From Pustulibacterium marinum (GTDB lineage: Bacteria; Bacteroidota; Bacteroidia; Flavobacteriales; Flavobacteriaceae), in NCBI RefSeq assembly GCF_900116665.1, contig NZ_FPBK01000001.1, forward strand, positions 434,001 to 498,000: a DNA stretch of 64,000 nucleotides, written 5' to 3'. Below, in pieces: positions 44,701 through 53,302 of this stretch. The translations under genes were made by a program, and so were the position numbers. Under the pieces are notes generated by a model. The model worked only from the letters and a program-made list of their open reading frames with translations, was not told the origin of the DNA and searched no databases. Every line of letters begins with the position of its first letter. Positions within the stretch are counted from its first letter, which is position 1.

Positions 44701-45017
44701 TTTCCGGCAACACCCGCTTTTTCGGTAATATCTTCAAAAACGTTATTGCCTTTGTTTAGGTACAATTTGTTGCTTTCTTGGTTTGATGTAAAATACACAT
44801 CTGGCAAACCGTCATTATTAATATCGCCCACAGCAACACCGCCACCATTGTAGAAATAGAGGTAATCTAAAATGTTTAAATTATCCGATTCGGTAAGATG
44901 ATTTACAAAATCGATATTTGTTTTTTCTGAAGGAAGCTCTTCAAAAAGTCTCGGTTCTTGTTGTGAACACGCCACCAAAAGCACCGATAGAATGGTATAT
45001 AAACTGTACTTATTCAT
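41763..45017 (-). CDS. FG-GAP/VCBS repeat lipoprotein with ASPIC/UnbV domain (copy 3)
   Basis: This 1084-residue lipoprotein (lipobox VAC, Cys17) is built of beta-propeller blades, with at least a dozen calcium-binding DxDxDG loops such as DINNDGLPD and DFDLDGDLD. An ASPIC/UnbV domain lies at roughly residues 490-570 (GIGTKVIAYAKG, TRGFQSSSQAMVHFGFG, IWPNRTFQKL). The second half repeats the propeller pattern. The protein is probably surface-exposed; whether it binds a polymer, a protein or another partner is unknown. Its start overlaps copy 2 by 8 nt, and its stop overlaps the haloperoxidase-type gene by 14 nt. Confidence 0.9.
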   Translation of the reverse strand: MNKYSLYTILSVLLVACSQQEPRLFEELPSEKTNIDFVNHLTESDNLNILDYLYFYNGGGVAVGDINNDGLPDVYFTSNQESNKLYLNKGNNVFEDITEKAGVAGKSDWNTGVTMADVNADGFLDIYVCAVVGINGFDGYNELFINNGDGTFTEKAAEFGLDLDNYSSNAAFFDFDLDGDLDMYLLNHATHSEDSFGKADLRNRRSYESGDKLFRNDNGKFVDISETAGIYGGANGYGLGLAIADFNLDGYPDIYVGNDFHEDDYYYLNNGDGTFTESLKSFFGHTSRFSMGNDVADINHDGFPDIISLDMLPEDETVLKSSAGDDNVQMLKMRTEKLGYHYQYTRNMLHINQQGNYYTETALLSGVAATDWSWSALFSDYDQDGEQDLFISNGIAKRPNDLDYVKYISDDQIRNKLHTTKLVDNKALQLMPRGNVHNYIFKGGKDITFEDECGKWISKDTVISSGSALADFDNDGDVDIITNNLDHPATLYSNQINEKATFLKFTFEYTQKNKFGIGTKVIAYAKGQKQLKELFTTRGFQSSSQAMVHFGFGDVKTIDSVLVIWPNRTFQKLTNVATNQQLKITYKDGNSTFDYARLQPKNKKLFKVVEGNLGIDFVHKENNFVDFNRQKLIPYQISDRGPATAVGDIDNDGKDDIFFGNARGEAAAVYLQKDTAFVKQTFASLEKETTQEDVAAVIGNFSDNKNQLIVGSGGGEFYGNSDFLLDRVFEMQGDSLTKLAFPDIKENTSVIKTADIDNDGDLDLFVASNAVAMDFGAIPEANIVMNINGEFRVQKNDDIHRVGMVTDAVFTDIDGDGFQDLIVVGEWMQPTIFKNEKGVFKNVTTQYIQQNLNGLWQAIIPFDIDDDGDEDFILGNWGNNSKFKASANHPMRMYYADFDNNKYTETIVACEKDGEYYTLMGLDELSGQMVSLTRKKFTNYKDFAGKPIDQIFDEATLSKAKILEVHTLESGYLENKNGTFEFVPFDAKMQVAPITTFVKHDFTADGKMDVLAAGNYFGVTPYHSKYDGFSGAIIQQNKTTQLASDFGLNLSQKQVKQLNIIQLNHKNYLLVTINNQKAIVYEIQ

Positions 45018-48000
45018 TGATTTGGAAAACTTTTGGTTGTTGATTATTTATAGCGGTTACCACATAACGTTTACCGTTTCTATCTTTTAGCTCCATCACT
45101 TTTTTGACTTCACCTTTCACAAAGAATCCGGAAGAGGTGTAAGGTTGCCATTCAAAATTACCTTGATTGTCACCTAATAAAACGCTACCAAAGCCAGCAT
45201 CTAAACGAGAGAATTGCGGTTTGAAACCAAACTGATTTCCTGCCATAATCAAATCATTTATACCATCGCCATTTACATCGGTCGCAGTAATGTCGCACAC
45301 ACAAGAAAATTGTACTTGTGTTGGTAAAACTTGAATTTTAAATTGTCCGTTTCCTTGGTTGATAGCTACAATACTATTGCCATTTGTAGCTGTTTTTACT
45401 AAGGAATTTTTCATCACTTCTTCTGAAAATAATTCTTGAATCGACTTTGTTGCAAAGTCTGAATACTTCAAGTTTTTCTTTTTTAAAGATGATAATTGCT
45501 TGGTTAATTCTTGCTTTAAATTAATAGGCATGTCTTTACCATCAATAGTTCTTGTGGCAATTTGCTCAATGGTTCCGTTATTGTCAAAATCGTTTACAAA
45601 AAGTTTGTTTGGAGCTTTTTGAGTAGTTTTGTAAGCAGTGTTTAACCCCGCATTTCCAAGTACCAAATCTTCTTTACCATCGTTGTTTACATCGGTTGCT
45701 AAAATGGTATTGTACCAACCACTGTATTGGTCTAAGTTTGATGTTAATTTGCTTAATCTTCGTCCGTTATTTTTCAAAATTACAGGAGTCATCCAATCGC
45801 CTACCAAAACTAAATCTTTCTTACCGTTACCATCAATATCGGTCCAAGTTACATCGGTAATCATTCCTACATCTTTTACATCAAAAGCTTTGCTTTCGGT
45901 TACATCTTTAAAGGTTCCGTCTCCTTGATTTTCTAAGAACAAATGCTGTGGATTGATGCCGTATACCGCAGGAACGCTACGACTACCAATAAATACATCT
46001 ACATCACCATCGTTATCAAAATCATATGGAGCCACTACCGAAACATTGGTGTGATGTGTTGGTAATTCAGTGGTTGATTTGCTGAAGTTTCCTTTCCCAT
46101 CGTTGATATATAAACGGTTGGTGTATTTATCTTTTTCGTACAATTCATTTCCGCCAGAAGCCACCAAAAGATCTACATGACCATCGCCATTAGCATCAAA
46201 AAATGCAGCAGCAGTATCTTCTAAATAGGCATCGTTTTTAAAAGCTTGCGTTTTAACAGGTTTAAAATTGGTATTGCCTTTATTGATATACATTTGTGCA
46301 GGTTGATTTTTTGCTCCGCCAATGAATAAATCTTCATGACCATCTCCGTTGATATCTGTAACCGCCATGGTTGGACCTTCCTTAGAAAGCATTTTTGAAA
46401 TTAATCCTTCATAATCAAAATCTACATGATGATTTTCTTGATGGGCTTCTAATTTTGAATTGACTTCGGTAAGCAATGTTTTGGTACGAACTACTGGAGC
46501 ATTAAAAGTACCTGTTGCTTCTTTGATAGAGAATTCTAGGGTTTGATTTAGCTGAATACCGTGCGCTTTGGTAAGCTGATGATTTGGCCAAATAATTTGT
46601 AACGAATCTACTTTTTTATTGCCCAAACCAAAGGTCATAGTATATTCTATAGACGATTGAAAACCACGAGTAGGAATCAATTCTTGACGAATAATTTCTT
46701 TACCCGAATACAACTCTACAATGCTACCCACAGCAAATGTATTTTGCGCATCACCCTTCAATTTCACTTTTAAATAATTAGGATTTTTAGTCTCCTGACT
46801 ATTGTTTTTGAACACAAATAAAGGTTGGTTTACGTTGTTCACAATCAAATCTAAATCGCCATCACCATCTAAATCGCCATAAGCAGCACCGTTGGAAAAA
46901 CTAGGAATATCTAGGCCCCAATCTTTGGTTTGATTGCTAAACGATAAATTGCTTTTGTTTTGAAACGCATAGTTTGGAACCGGAGTAGAAGGCATTTTAT
47001 CAATAATCGTTTTCATGTCTTCTTTTTTGCCAGTAACCACCATACGTTGGTACACATCGTTTGCAAAAAAGTCGATGAAATCTTGATTGGTTAAATCGTG
47101 ATAAATACCGTTACACACATAAATATCTTTGTAGCCATCGTTATCCATGTCAAAAAGAAGTGCGCCCCAACTCCAATCGGTTTTAGAAACTCCAGCAAAG
47201 TTGGCAATTTCTGAAAACTGATTGTTACCCATATTTAGTTGCAACGTATTTTGCATGAATTGATGGTAGAAATCTAGTTTTTGTTTACGCTGATACACAT
47301 CGTAGCCTTCAAAATTGGTGGTGTTTTTTAAACGATTATCATCTTCAGGAAGCATATCGGTTACAAAAATATCGGGTTTTCCATCGTTATTAATATCGGC
47401 CATATCTGCCCCCATAGAAGACTGACTAATGTGCTCGGTATAGTTTTCAATCTGTTCAGAAAAGGTTCCGTTTTGGTTGTTGATGTACAAATAATCACGC
47501 TCATAAAAGTCGTTTGATACATAAATATCTGGGTACATATCGCCATTAACATCGCCAATGGTTACGCCCAAACCAAAACCAATCAAACTCCCAAAAATTC
47601 CAGCAGACTCTGAAACATCGGTAAACACTCCGTTATCGTTTCGTAATAATTTATCGCCACCACCTTTTAAAATTTCAGGAACATCCCAATTCTCGTCACG
47701 TAATTCGCGTTTGTTGGAGTAGTTTAAGCTACTTACTGGAATAAAACTGTTGTTTAAAATGTAAACATCTAAATCACCATCGTTGTCATAATCAAAAAAT
47801 GCAGCATGTGTAGTAATACCGCTTTCGGCAAGGTTATATTTTTCGGCAGCTTCTGTAAAAGTGAGGTCGCCGTTGTTGATAAACAGTTCGTTTTTTTGAT
47901 CTTCGCCCTTGTTATTTCCTGCGTTACACACATAAATATCAAGCAAACCGTCGTTGTTTAAATCTACCATAACTACTCCGGTAGACCACGATTTGTTACC

Positions 48001-48345
48001 GGCTACATTGGCTTTTTCAGTAATGTCTTCAAACTGAAAATTGCCTTTGTTTAGGTACAGTTTGTTTTTGCCAAAATTGGCTGTTACATACACATCTGGC
48101 AAACCATCGTTATTAATATCGCCAATAGAAACGCCACCGCCATTGTAAAAATTTCGGTACAGAAATACATTAAAATCTTTTTGATTTTCGATGGTATTGG
48201 TGAAATCAATGCCTATTTCATCGTTATTCAGTTTGGTGAATAACGTGTTTTTTGGAGCCGTTTCTGAGGAGGTTTCAGATTGGTCTTTTGCGCATTGCGA
48301 AAACGCAATGATGATAAAACTATAAATAAGATATTTTTTCATCAT
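45010..48345 (-). CDS. FG-GAP/VCBS repeat lipoprotein with ASPIC/UnbV domain (copy 2)
   Basis: This 1111-residue paralogue of its two neighbours has a lipobox at Cys18 (FSQC). It has thirteen readable DxDxDG-type loops (DLNNDGLLD, DYDNDGDLD, DLDGDGDLD and others), with an ASPIC/UnbV domain in the middle (SIVELYSGKEIIRQELIPTR, IIWPNHQLTKA). Blade order matches copies 1 and 3, so the three probably arose by tandem duplication. It starts 1 nt after copy 1's stop and overlaps copy 3's start by 8 nt. Confidence 0.9.
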   Translation of the reverse strand: MMKKYLIYSFIIIAFSQCAKDQSETSSETAPKNTLFTKLNNDEIGIDFTNTIENQKDFNVFLYRNFYNGGGVSIGDINNDGLPDVYVTANFGKNKLYLNKGNFQFEDITEKANVAGNKSWSTGVVMVDLNNDGLLDIYVCNAGNNKGEDQKNELFINNGDLTFTEAAEKYNLAESGITTHAAFFDYDNDGDLDVYILNNSFIPVSSLNYSNKRELRDENWDVPEILKGGGDKLLRNDNGVFTDVSESAGIFGSLIGFGLGVTIGDVNGDMYPDIYVSNDFYERDYLYINNQNGTFSEQIENYTEHISQSSMGADMADINNDGKPDIFVTDMLPEDDNRLKNTTNFEGYDVYQRKQKLDFYHQFMQNTLQLNMGNNQFSEIANFAGVSKTDWSWGALLFDMDNDGYKDIYVCNGIYHDLTNQDFIDFFANDVYQRMVVTGKKEDMKTIIDKMPSTPVPNYAFQNKSNLSFSNQTKDWGLDIPSFSNGAAYGDLDGDGDLDLIVNNVNQPLFVFKNNSQETKNPNYLKVKLKGDAQNTFAVGSIVELYSGKEIIRQELIPTRGFQSSIEYTMTFGLGNKKVDSLQIIWPNHQLTKAHGIQLNQTLEFSIKEATGTFNAPVVRTKTLLTEVNSKLEAHQENHHVDFDYEGLISKMLSKEGPTMAVTDINGDGHEDLFIGGAKNQPAQMYINKGNTNFKPVKTQAFKNDAYLEDTAAAFFDANGDGHVDLLVASGGNELYEKDKYTNRLYINDGKGNFSKSTTELPTHHTNVSVVAPYDFDNDGDVDVFIGSRSVPAVYGINPQHLFLENQGDGTFKDVTESKAFDVKDVGMITDVTWTDIDGNGKKDLVLVGDWMTPVILKNNGRRLSKLTSNLDQYSGWYNTILATDVNNDGKEDLVLGNAGLNTAYKTTQKAPNKLFVNDFDNNGTIEQIATRTIDGKDMPINLKQELTKQLSSLKKKNLKYSDFATKSIQELFSEEVMKNSLVKTATNGNSIVAINQGNGQFKIQVLPTQVQFSCVCDITATDVNGDGINDLIMAGNQFGFKPQFSRLDAGFGSVLLGDNQGNFEWQPYTSSGFFVKGEVKKVMELKDRNGKRYVVTAINNQQPKVFQINE

Positions 48346-48346
48346 A

Positions 48347-51300
48347 CTATTTCAGTTTGTTCAGGATCACTATTTTTCCATTATTGGTAGTAATCAATTT
48401 GAGGGTTTGAGTATTGTTTTTAAGAGTTTTGATATTTCTGGCTGGGCCACTAATATCAAAGCTTGTGTTTTTTTGTGTTTTAAAAGTTCCGTCTCCTTGA
48501 TTGAGTAGTAAAACTCCGTGCGAAGCATCTAGTCGGCCAAGTTGTGTACTGATCTCATAATTATTTCCGGCTAAAAGAAGATCCGGTAATCCATCATTGT
48601 TATAGTCGTCTACATCAATTGCATTTACGGATGAAATTTGAGCTTCGAACGGAAGTAAATGCTTTTGAAACTTCCCATGTCCGAGGTTTTCGAAATAGCA
48701 ACTTCCTAATTCTGTCACCTTTTTGTGATAGGCTTTTTCTAGGTTTTCCTTTCCGAAAATCGATTCAAAACTGGTGTTGGCAAATGTTTTATACGACAAA
48801 TATTTCTTGTTGAGAAAAGGCATTTGTTTTACCAATTCATCTTTAGAAGCAAACGGTGTTTCTTCGCCTTTGTAGAAGTAAGAAACCAATGGTTCTGGTT
48901 TTCCATTATGGTCAAAATCGTAGCTGTATAATTGAATTGGATTATGCTCTCCTGCCGTTAATCTTGTGTTGAATCCCCAGTTTCCTGCAACAAAATCGAT
49001 ATCACCATCATTGTCAAAATCTGCAGCTTTTATAGTATTCCACCAACCAAATTCATTCTCTAAACCATTTGATTTTTGCATCGTAAACTGATGGTTGTTT
49101 TGAATGAAAACTTTTGGTGCCATCCATTTTCCAATGACCAACATGTCTTCTTGATGATCGCCATTTACGTCAGTGAAAGTCACCGACTCTACACAACCAA
49201 TTTCTTTGAATCCTTTCGCAATTTGATCTGTAGTTTCTTTGAAATGAAGGTTTCCCTGATTTTCAAAAATGTATTGTTTTGGAGTAATCCCGAATTCCCA
49301 AGGTTGAACGCTTGAGGTTATAATGATATCTTCAAAACCATTTCCTGTAATGTCTTTTGCGATTACTTTTGATGCATTGATCTCAAGATTTATAAAGGAA
49401 GTTAATTTTGTGAAAATTCCTTTTTCGTTGAGGTACAATCTTGGCTGTAGCGCAGTTCCTTTTTTGAATTCATTTCCGGCAGAAACTACGATTAAATCTA
49501 AATCGTTATCGTTGTCTACATCAGAGAAAATAGCTGAGACATCTTCTGCTATTTCATCAGTTTTGAAAAGGTTTTCTGCCGTTTGCTGGAAACTGCCATC
49601 AGCATTCTGAAAGAATAGGGCAGAGGCTTGTCGTTTAGCTCCGGTAATGAAAACATCTTCCAAACCGTCGTTATTAATATCGCCTACGCAAATGTCTGGA
49701 CCTTCGTTGGTGCTTGCAAAAGGAATTAATGGATTACGATTAAATTCAATACTCATGGCATCGTTATGCACAAACGGAATTTGAGTTTGGCTATTTACCA
49801 ACAAGCTCACTTTTTTCTTTTCCTTTTGAAACGAATCTGAAGCATCTTTGTATTGAATCGACAACGTTGTATTTGTTTTGATATTTTTTAGTACTTCCGA
49901 TTTTCCGCCAGGCCAAATTACCTCTAAAGAATCAATGGTGGTAGAATTACCCAAACCAACGTGTAACTGTGGAGCTACGGCCGATAAATATCCTTTAGAA
50001 ACGAAGTTTTCTTCCGTAATTATTTGATCTTTAACGTAAAGATTTACTTTGGCGCCAATGCCAAAAGTGTTTGTTTTTGGACCTTTAAATTGGATGGATA
50101 GATAATTATTTTGTTCAAATGTTTCACTTCTATTTTCAAGTATGAATGCTTGGTCATTGATGTTGTTTACCACAAGATCTAAATCACCATCATTGTCAAG
50201 ATCTGTGTAAACAGCACCATTACTAAAAGACGGGATTTTTTGAAACCAAGTTTCTGTACTATCTGAAAACTGTTGATTTCCGTTGTTTTTGAAAAAGTAA
50301 TTTGGCACTTTCTTTTCAGGCATTTCCTGGATAAAAGCCATGTCTTTTTCTGTCATTCCTTGATTGATGCGCTTTTGGATTTGATCGTTGGCAATGAAAC
50401 TTACAAAATCCATATCGTTGGTAGCACCTTTGATTCCGTTTGAAATGTATAAATCTTTAAATCCATCATTATCAAAATCAGCCGCTAAAGTTCCCCAAGA
50501 CCATTCGGTTGCAGCAATTCCGGAAGCATAGCCGGTTTCACTAAACGTTTGGTTTCCGTTATTCACGTGTAACGTATTTTGCATGAATTGCGGAGCGTAG
50601 CCGTTTTTCAGATAATAGTTATAGGTTTGAAAGCCGAATTCTAAACCTGAGGTTTTGTAGGTTTTTAAGTCTTCCGGAAGCATGTCTAGTGAAATGATAT
50701 CGGTGTTTCCGTCATTATTAATATCCGTTAACGTGTTCCCCATTGAGTAATGAGACGTATGGCCTAGCATTTCCGGCTGTTGCGAAATCACTTCCGAAAA
50801 AGTGCCATTTTGATTGTTGATATAGAGGTAATCATTTTCAAAAAAATCATTACCGATGTAGATATCTGGATAGCCATCGTTGTTAATATCGCTTACAGAT
50901 ATTCCGAGCCCGTAACCAATTTCCCCCTGATAAATTCCGGCCTCGGAAGAAACATCTGTAAACTTTCCTTGATCATTTCTTAATAGTTTATCGCCTGAAT
51001 CGGCATCAATCGTTTTTCTCTTTTTACCATTTCCGTAACTGCTATTTGGGTGTACAGAATGATTCAGCAGAAAGCAATCTAAATCACCGTCTACATCATA
51101 ATCAAAGAAAATAGCTTGTGTAGAAAACCCGGAAAAATCTAATTGATACGCTGCGGCAGCTTCTTTAAAAGTTGGAATTCCGTTTTGGACTCCTTGATTA
51201 ACAAACAATAAATTTTTGCCGTGAACACCGCGATAATTTCCAATTTTACAAACGTAAATATCAAGTAAACCATCGTTGTTAATGTCAACAACAGTAACTC

Positions 51301-51658
51301 CGGTTGTCCAATTGGTTGTATTTTCTATGTTTGCTTGTGCCGTGATTTCTTCAAACTGAAAATTCCCTTTATTCAGATATAATTGATCTGCAACTTGGTT
51401 TCCTGTGAAATAAATATCCTGTAAACCATCGTTATTAAAATCTGCAGTAGCCACGCCGCCGCCATTGTAGTAATACAAATAGCGAAGAATATTCCAATCT
51501 GGAGTATCGCTTAGCGTATTGGAAAATGTAATATGCGTATCGTTTGCCTCCAAAAAAGCAAAACGCTTATTTTCTTTCTTTCCACAAGAAATTAACACAA
51601 GCATCAACCCTAAGAAAACAAGCGAATGCTGCTTTATTTTATGAGTAAATCGGTTCAA
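48347..51658 (-). CDS. FG-GAP/VCBS repeat lipoprotein with ASPIC/UnbV domain (copy 1), operon leader
   Basis: This 1103-residue first gene of the operon has a lipobox at Cys25 (LISC), preceded by a longer basic N-region than its paralogues. The DxDxDG loops (DFNNDGLQD, DINNDGYPD, DLDNDGDLD, DYNNDGLPD) and the ASPIC/UnbV segment (GIGAKVNLYVKDQ, EVIWPGGKSEVL) match the other copies. Its promoter must lie in the 366-base region shared with the divergent kinase gene. Confidence 0.9.
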   Translation of the reverse strand: MNRFTHKIKQHSLVFLGLMLVLISCGKKENKRFAFLEANDTHITFSNTLSDTPDWNILRYLYYYNGGGVATADFNNDGLQDIYFTGNQVADQLYLNKGNFQFEEITAQANIENTTNWTTGVTVVDINNDGLLDIYVCKIGNYRGVHGKNLLFVNQGVQNGIPTFKEAAAAYQLDFSGFSTQAIFFDYDVDGDLDCFLLNHSVHPNSSYGNGKKRKTIDADSGDKLLRNDQGKFTDVSSEAGIYQGEIGYGLGISVSDINNDGYPDIYIGNDFFENDYLYINNQNGTFSEVISQQPEMLGHTSHYSMGNTLTDINNDGNTDIISLDMLPEDLKTYKTSGLEFGFQTYNYYLKNGYAPQFMQNTLHVNNGNQTFSETGYASGIAATEWSWGTLAADFDNDGFKDLYISNGIKGATNDMDFVSFIANDQIQKRINQGMTEKDMAFIQEMPEKKVPNYFFKNNGNQQFSDSTETWFQKIPSFSNGAVYTDLDNDGDLDLVVNNINDQAFILENRSETFEQNNYLSIQFKGPKTNTFGIGAKVNLYVKDQIITEENFVSKGYLSAVAPQLHVGLGNSTTIDSLEVIWPGGKSEVLKNIKTNTTLSIQYKDASDSFQKEKKKVSLLVNSQTQIPFVHNDAMSIEFNRNPLIPFASTNEGPDICVGDINNDGLEDVFITGAKRQASALFFQNADGSFQQTAENLFKTDEIAEDVSAIFSDVDNDNDLDLIVVSAGNEFKKGTALQPRLYLNEKGIFTKLTSFINLEINASKVIAKDITGNGFEDIIITSSVQPWEFGITPKQYIFENQGNLHFKETTDQIAKGFKEIGCVESVTFTDVNGDHQEDMLVIGKWMAPKVFIQNNHQFTMQKSNGLENEFGWWNTIKAADFDNDGDIDFVAGNWGFNTRLTAGEHNPIQLYSYDFDHNGKPEPLVSYFYKGEETPFASKDELVKQMPFLNKKYLSYKTFANTSFESIFGKENLEKAYHKKVTELGSCYFENLGHGKFQKHLLPFEAQISSVNAIDVDDYNNDGLPDLLLAGNNYEISTQLGRLDASHGVLLLNQGDGTFKTQKNTSFDISGPARNIKTLKNNTQTLKLITTNNGKIVILNKLK

Positions 51659-52024
51659 ATTCTTTAATTTTAGTATGTTTCAGGTAGTTGTTTTTTTGAT
51701 GTTTTTCTTATCAAAAAAAGAGCTTGCTATGTGTATGATAGTACATCGATTTTTTTTGGTTTTTGGTAAAAAATCTGGAACAAATGATGTTTTACAAGCA
51801 TTTATTCCAGAAGTTGATGTTTTGGTTTATAGTCGGATTTTCATAGACTTGTGAAGTTGATTGGTGTCAACTACCTTCAAATTTTAAGCTCGAAGTAAAA
51901 GTATCTTTTTTAGGAAAATGAAGTGGATAACGATAAATAAAAAGGATTAATGAAAAGTTAATAAGGTTAACGATAGTTAAATGTGTTATTCTGAACATTT
52001 AAAATGTTGTTATTTAGAGGTGTG
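51659..52024. other. Divergent regulatory gap between FG-GAP operon and kinase gene
   Basis: These 366 bases hold no convincing gene. A 20-codon open stretch near 51787 is unsupported. The kinase-proximal part contains phased TTAA half-sites (listed separately). No exact TAnnTTTG element was found for either direction. The region must nevertheless carry both promoters. Confidence 0.6.
51946..51980 (+). promoter_or_regulatory. Phased (A/G)TTAA repeats, possible response-regulator site
   Basis: ATTAA at 51946 and GTTAA at 51957, 51966 and 51976 are spaced 11, 9 and 10 bases apart, close to one helical turn. OmpR-family regulators often bind tandem direct repeats with such phasing, so this may be an autoregulatory site for the pair that follows. 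AT-richness makes chance possible. Confidence 0.3.
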
Positions 52025-53302
52025 ATGACATCAAAACGTTCCATAATCATAGGCATTTTTATAGTTTCTGTATTGGGGCTTGCTTTTATTCAATATCAAT
52101 ATTTAAAAGTAGGACTCAACTTGGCACGTGTGCAGTTCAACCAGCAAATGTTGATTTCTTCAAAATATATCTCAGAAGACTTAGCCACTAAAAATGATCT
52201 TACTTTTTTATTAGGAAAAGCCATTACCAAAGACGATAGCTATTTTACACTGAGTTTAGATAGTTTGCAAGATGCAGGAAGTCATTATTTAGATGATTTT
52301 TTGAAGGAAAGAATTTGGGGAAATGGGTTAGAAGCGGATTTTACTTTTCAGTTGAAAACCAGAAATAATGAAGTCTTATTGAGCTCTCCAAATCATGTAG
52401 TTTATGATCCTGATGATCTCATTTTATATCCGGTTCGTTTAGAAGGTTATTTACCTCAAGTCAATGGCGCTCCGGTGACGCTTATTTTAGAATTTACTGA
52501 TTTGAATAGTTATTTTTTAACTAGTTTGAACGGACTTATCATTCCTTCTTTATTGTTTTTACTAGCAATTATTGGTGTAGTCATTTGGGTGTTGCGATCG
52601 TTTTATTGGCAACGAAAAATTATTACCACTACCAATGATTTCATAAATAACTTAACACACGAGCTCAAAACGCCTGTTTTTTCTATAGGTTTGGCAACCA
52701 AGCTTCTGGAAGAAAAATTTCAAGAAGAAACCGAATTGGTAACCATGATCCGAACTCAAAATGATAAACTAAAACAGCATATTGATGCGGTTCTAGAGCT
52801 AGCGGGAATGGAAAGCAAGAAGCAAGTGTTGCCCATGCAAAAGATGAATATTCAAGAAGTTTTGCTTACAACAGCACAGTCTTTTGCCACAATTTGTACC
52901 GTAGAAAATGTTGATTTTCAGTATCAAATTCCTGAAGAAGAAATCTTCCTCAAAGGAAATCCGTTACACCTGAGTAACGCTGTTACCAATTTATTAGACA
53001 ATGCTCGTAAATATACAAATGAGAGTACTCCAAAAGTGTTTCTACAAGTGGCTAAAGATCAAAAGAGTTTGAGTATCGAAGTTCGAGATAACGGTATTGG
53101 AATTCCAAAATCGTTGCATAAACAGATCTTTAAAAAATTCTATCGCGTTTCAGAAAAAGATTTACATTCTGTAAAAGGACATGGACTTGGATTGTCGTAT
53201 GTTTATCAAGTAGTTAAATTGCATAAAGGCAAAATAAAAGTGAGTAGCGAAATAGGTAAAGGAACTTCCATGAAAATTTCAATACCTTTGATTCATGGCT
53301 AA
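52025..53302 (+). CDS. Sensor histidine kinase with periplasmic domain
   Basis: This membrane kinase has helices at about residues 6-25 and 172-195, enclosing a periplasmic sensor of about 145 residues. Cytoplasmic motifs: LTHELKTPVF (phospho-His), NAVTNLLDNARKY (N-box), RDNGIGIP (G1) and GHGLGLSYV (G2). I chose the ATG at 52025, which has AGAGG just upstream; an ATG at 52004 would add seven residues. It overlaps the response regulator by 8 nt, exactly as the pair at the window's left edge does. It diverges from the FG-GAP operon, so that operon is a candidate target. Confidence 0.9.
   Translation: MTSKRSIIIGIFIVSVLGLAFIQYQYLKVGLNLARVQFNQQMLISSKYISEDLATKNDLTFLLGKAITKDDSYFTLSLDSLQDAGSHYLDDFLKERIWGNGLEADFTFQLKTRNNEVLLSSPNHVVYDPDDLILYPVRLEGYLPQVNGAPVTLILEFTDLNSYFLTSLNGLIIPSLLFLLAIIGVVIWVLRSFYWQRKIITTTNDFINNLTHELKTPVFSIGLATKLLEEKFQEETELVTMIRTQNDKLKQHIDAVLELAGMESKKQVLPMQKMNIQEVLLTTAQSFATICTVENVDFQYQIPEEEIFLKGNPLHLSNAVTNLLDNARKYTNESTPKVFLQVAKDQKSLSIEVRDNGIGIPKSLHKQIFKKFYRVSEKDLHSVKGHGLGLSYVYQVVKLHKGKIKVSSEIGKGTSMKISIPLIHG

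Noticed and set aside
41763-51658. Repetitive DNA resembling a CRISPR or tandem-repeat array
   Set aside because: The periodicity comes from DxDxDG-coding loops; no identical DNA repeat with uniform spacers is present.
51786-51848. A 20-codon ORF (MMFYKHLFQKL...) in the divergent gap
   Set aside because: Too short, AT-rich, and no ribosome-binding or family evidence.
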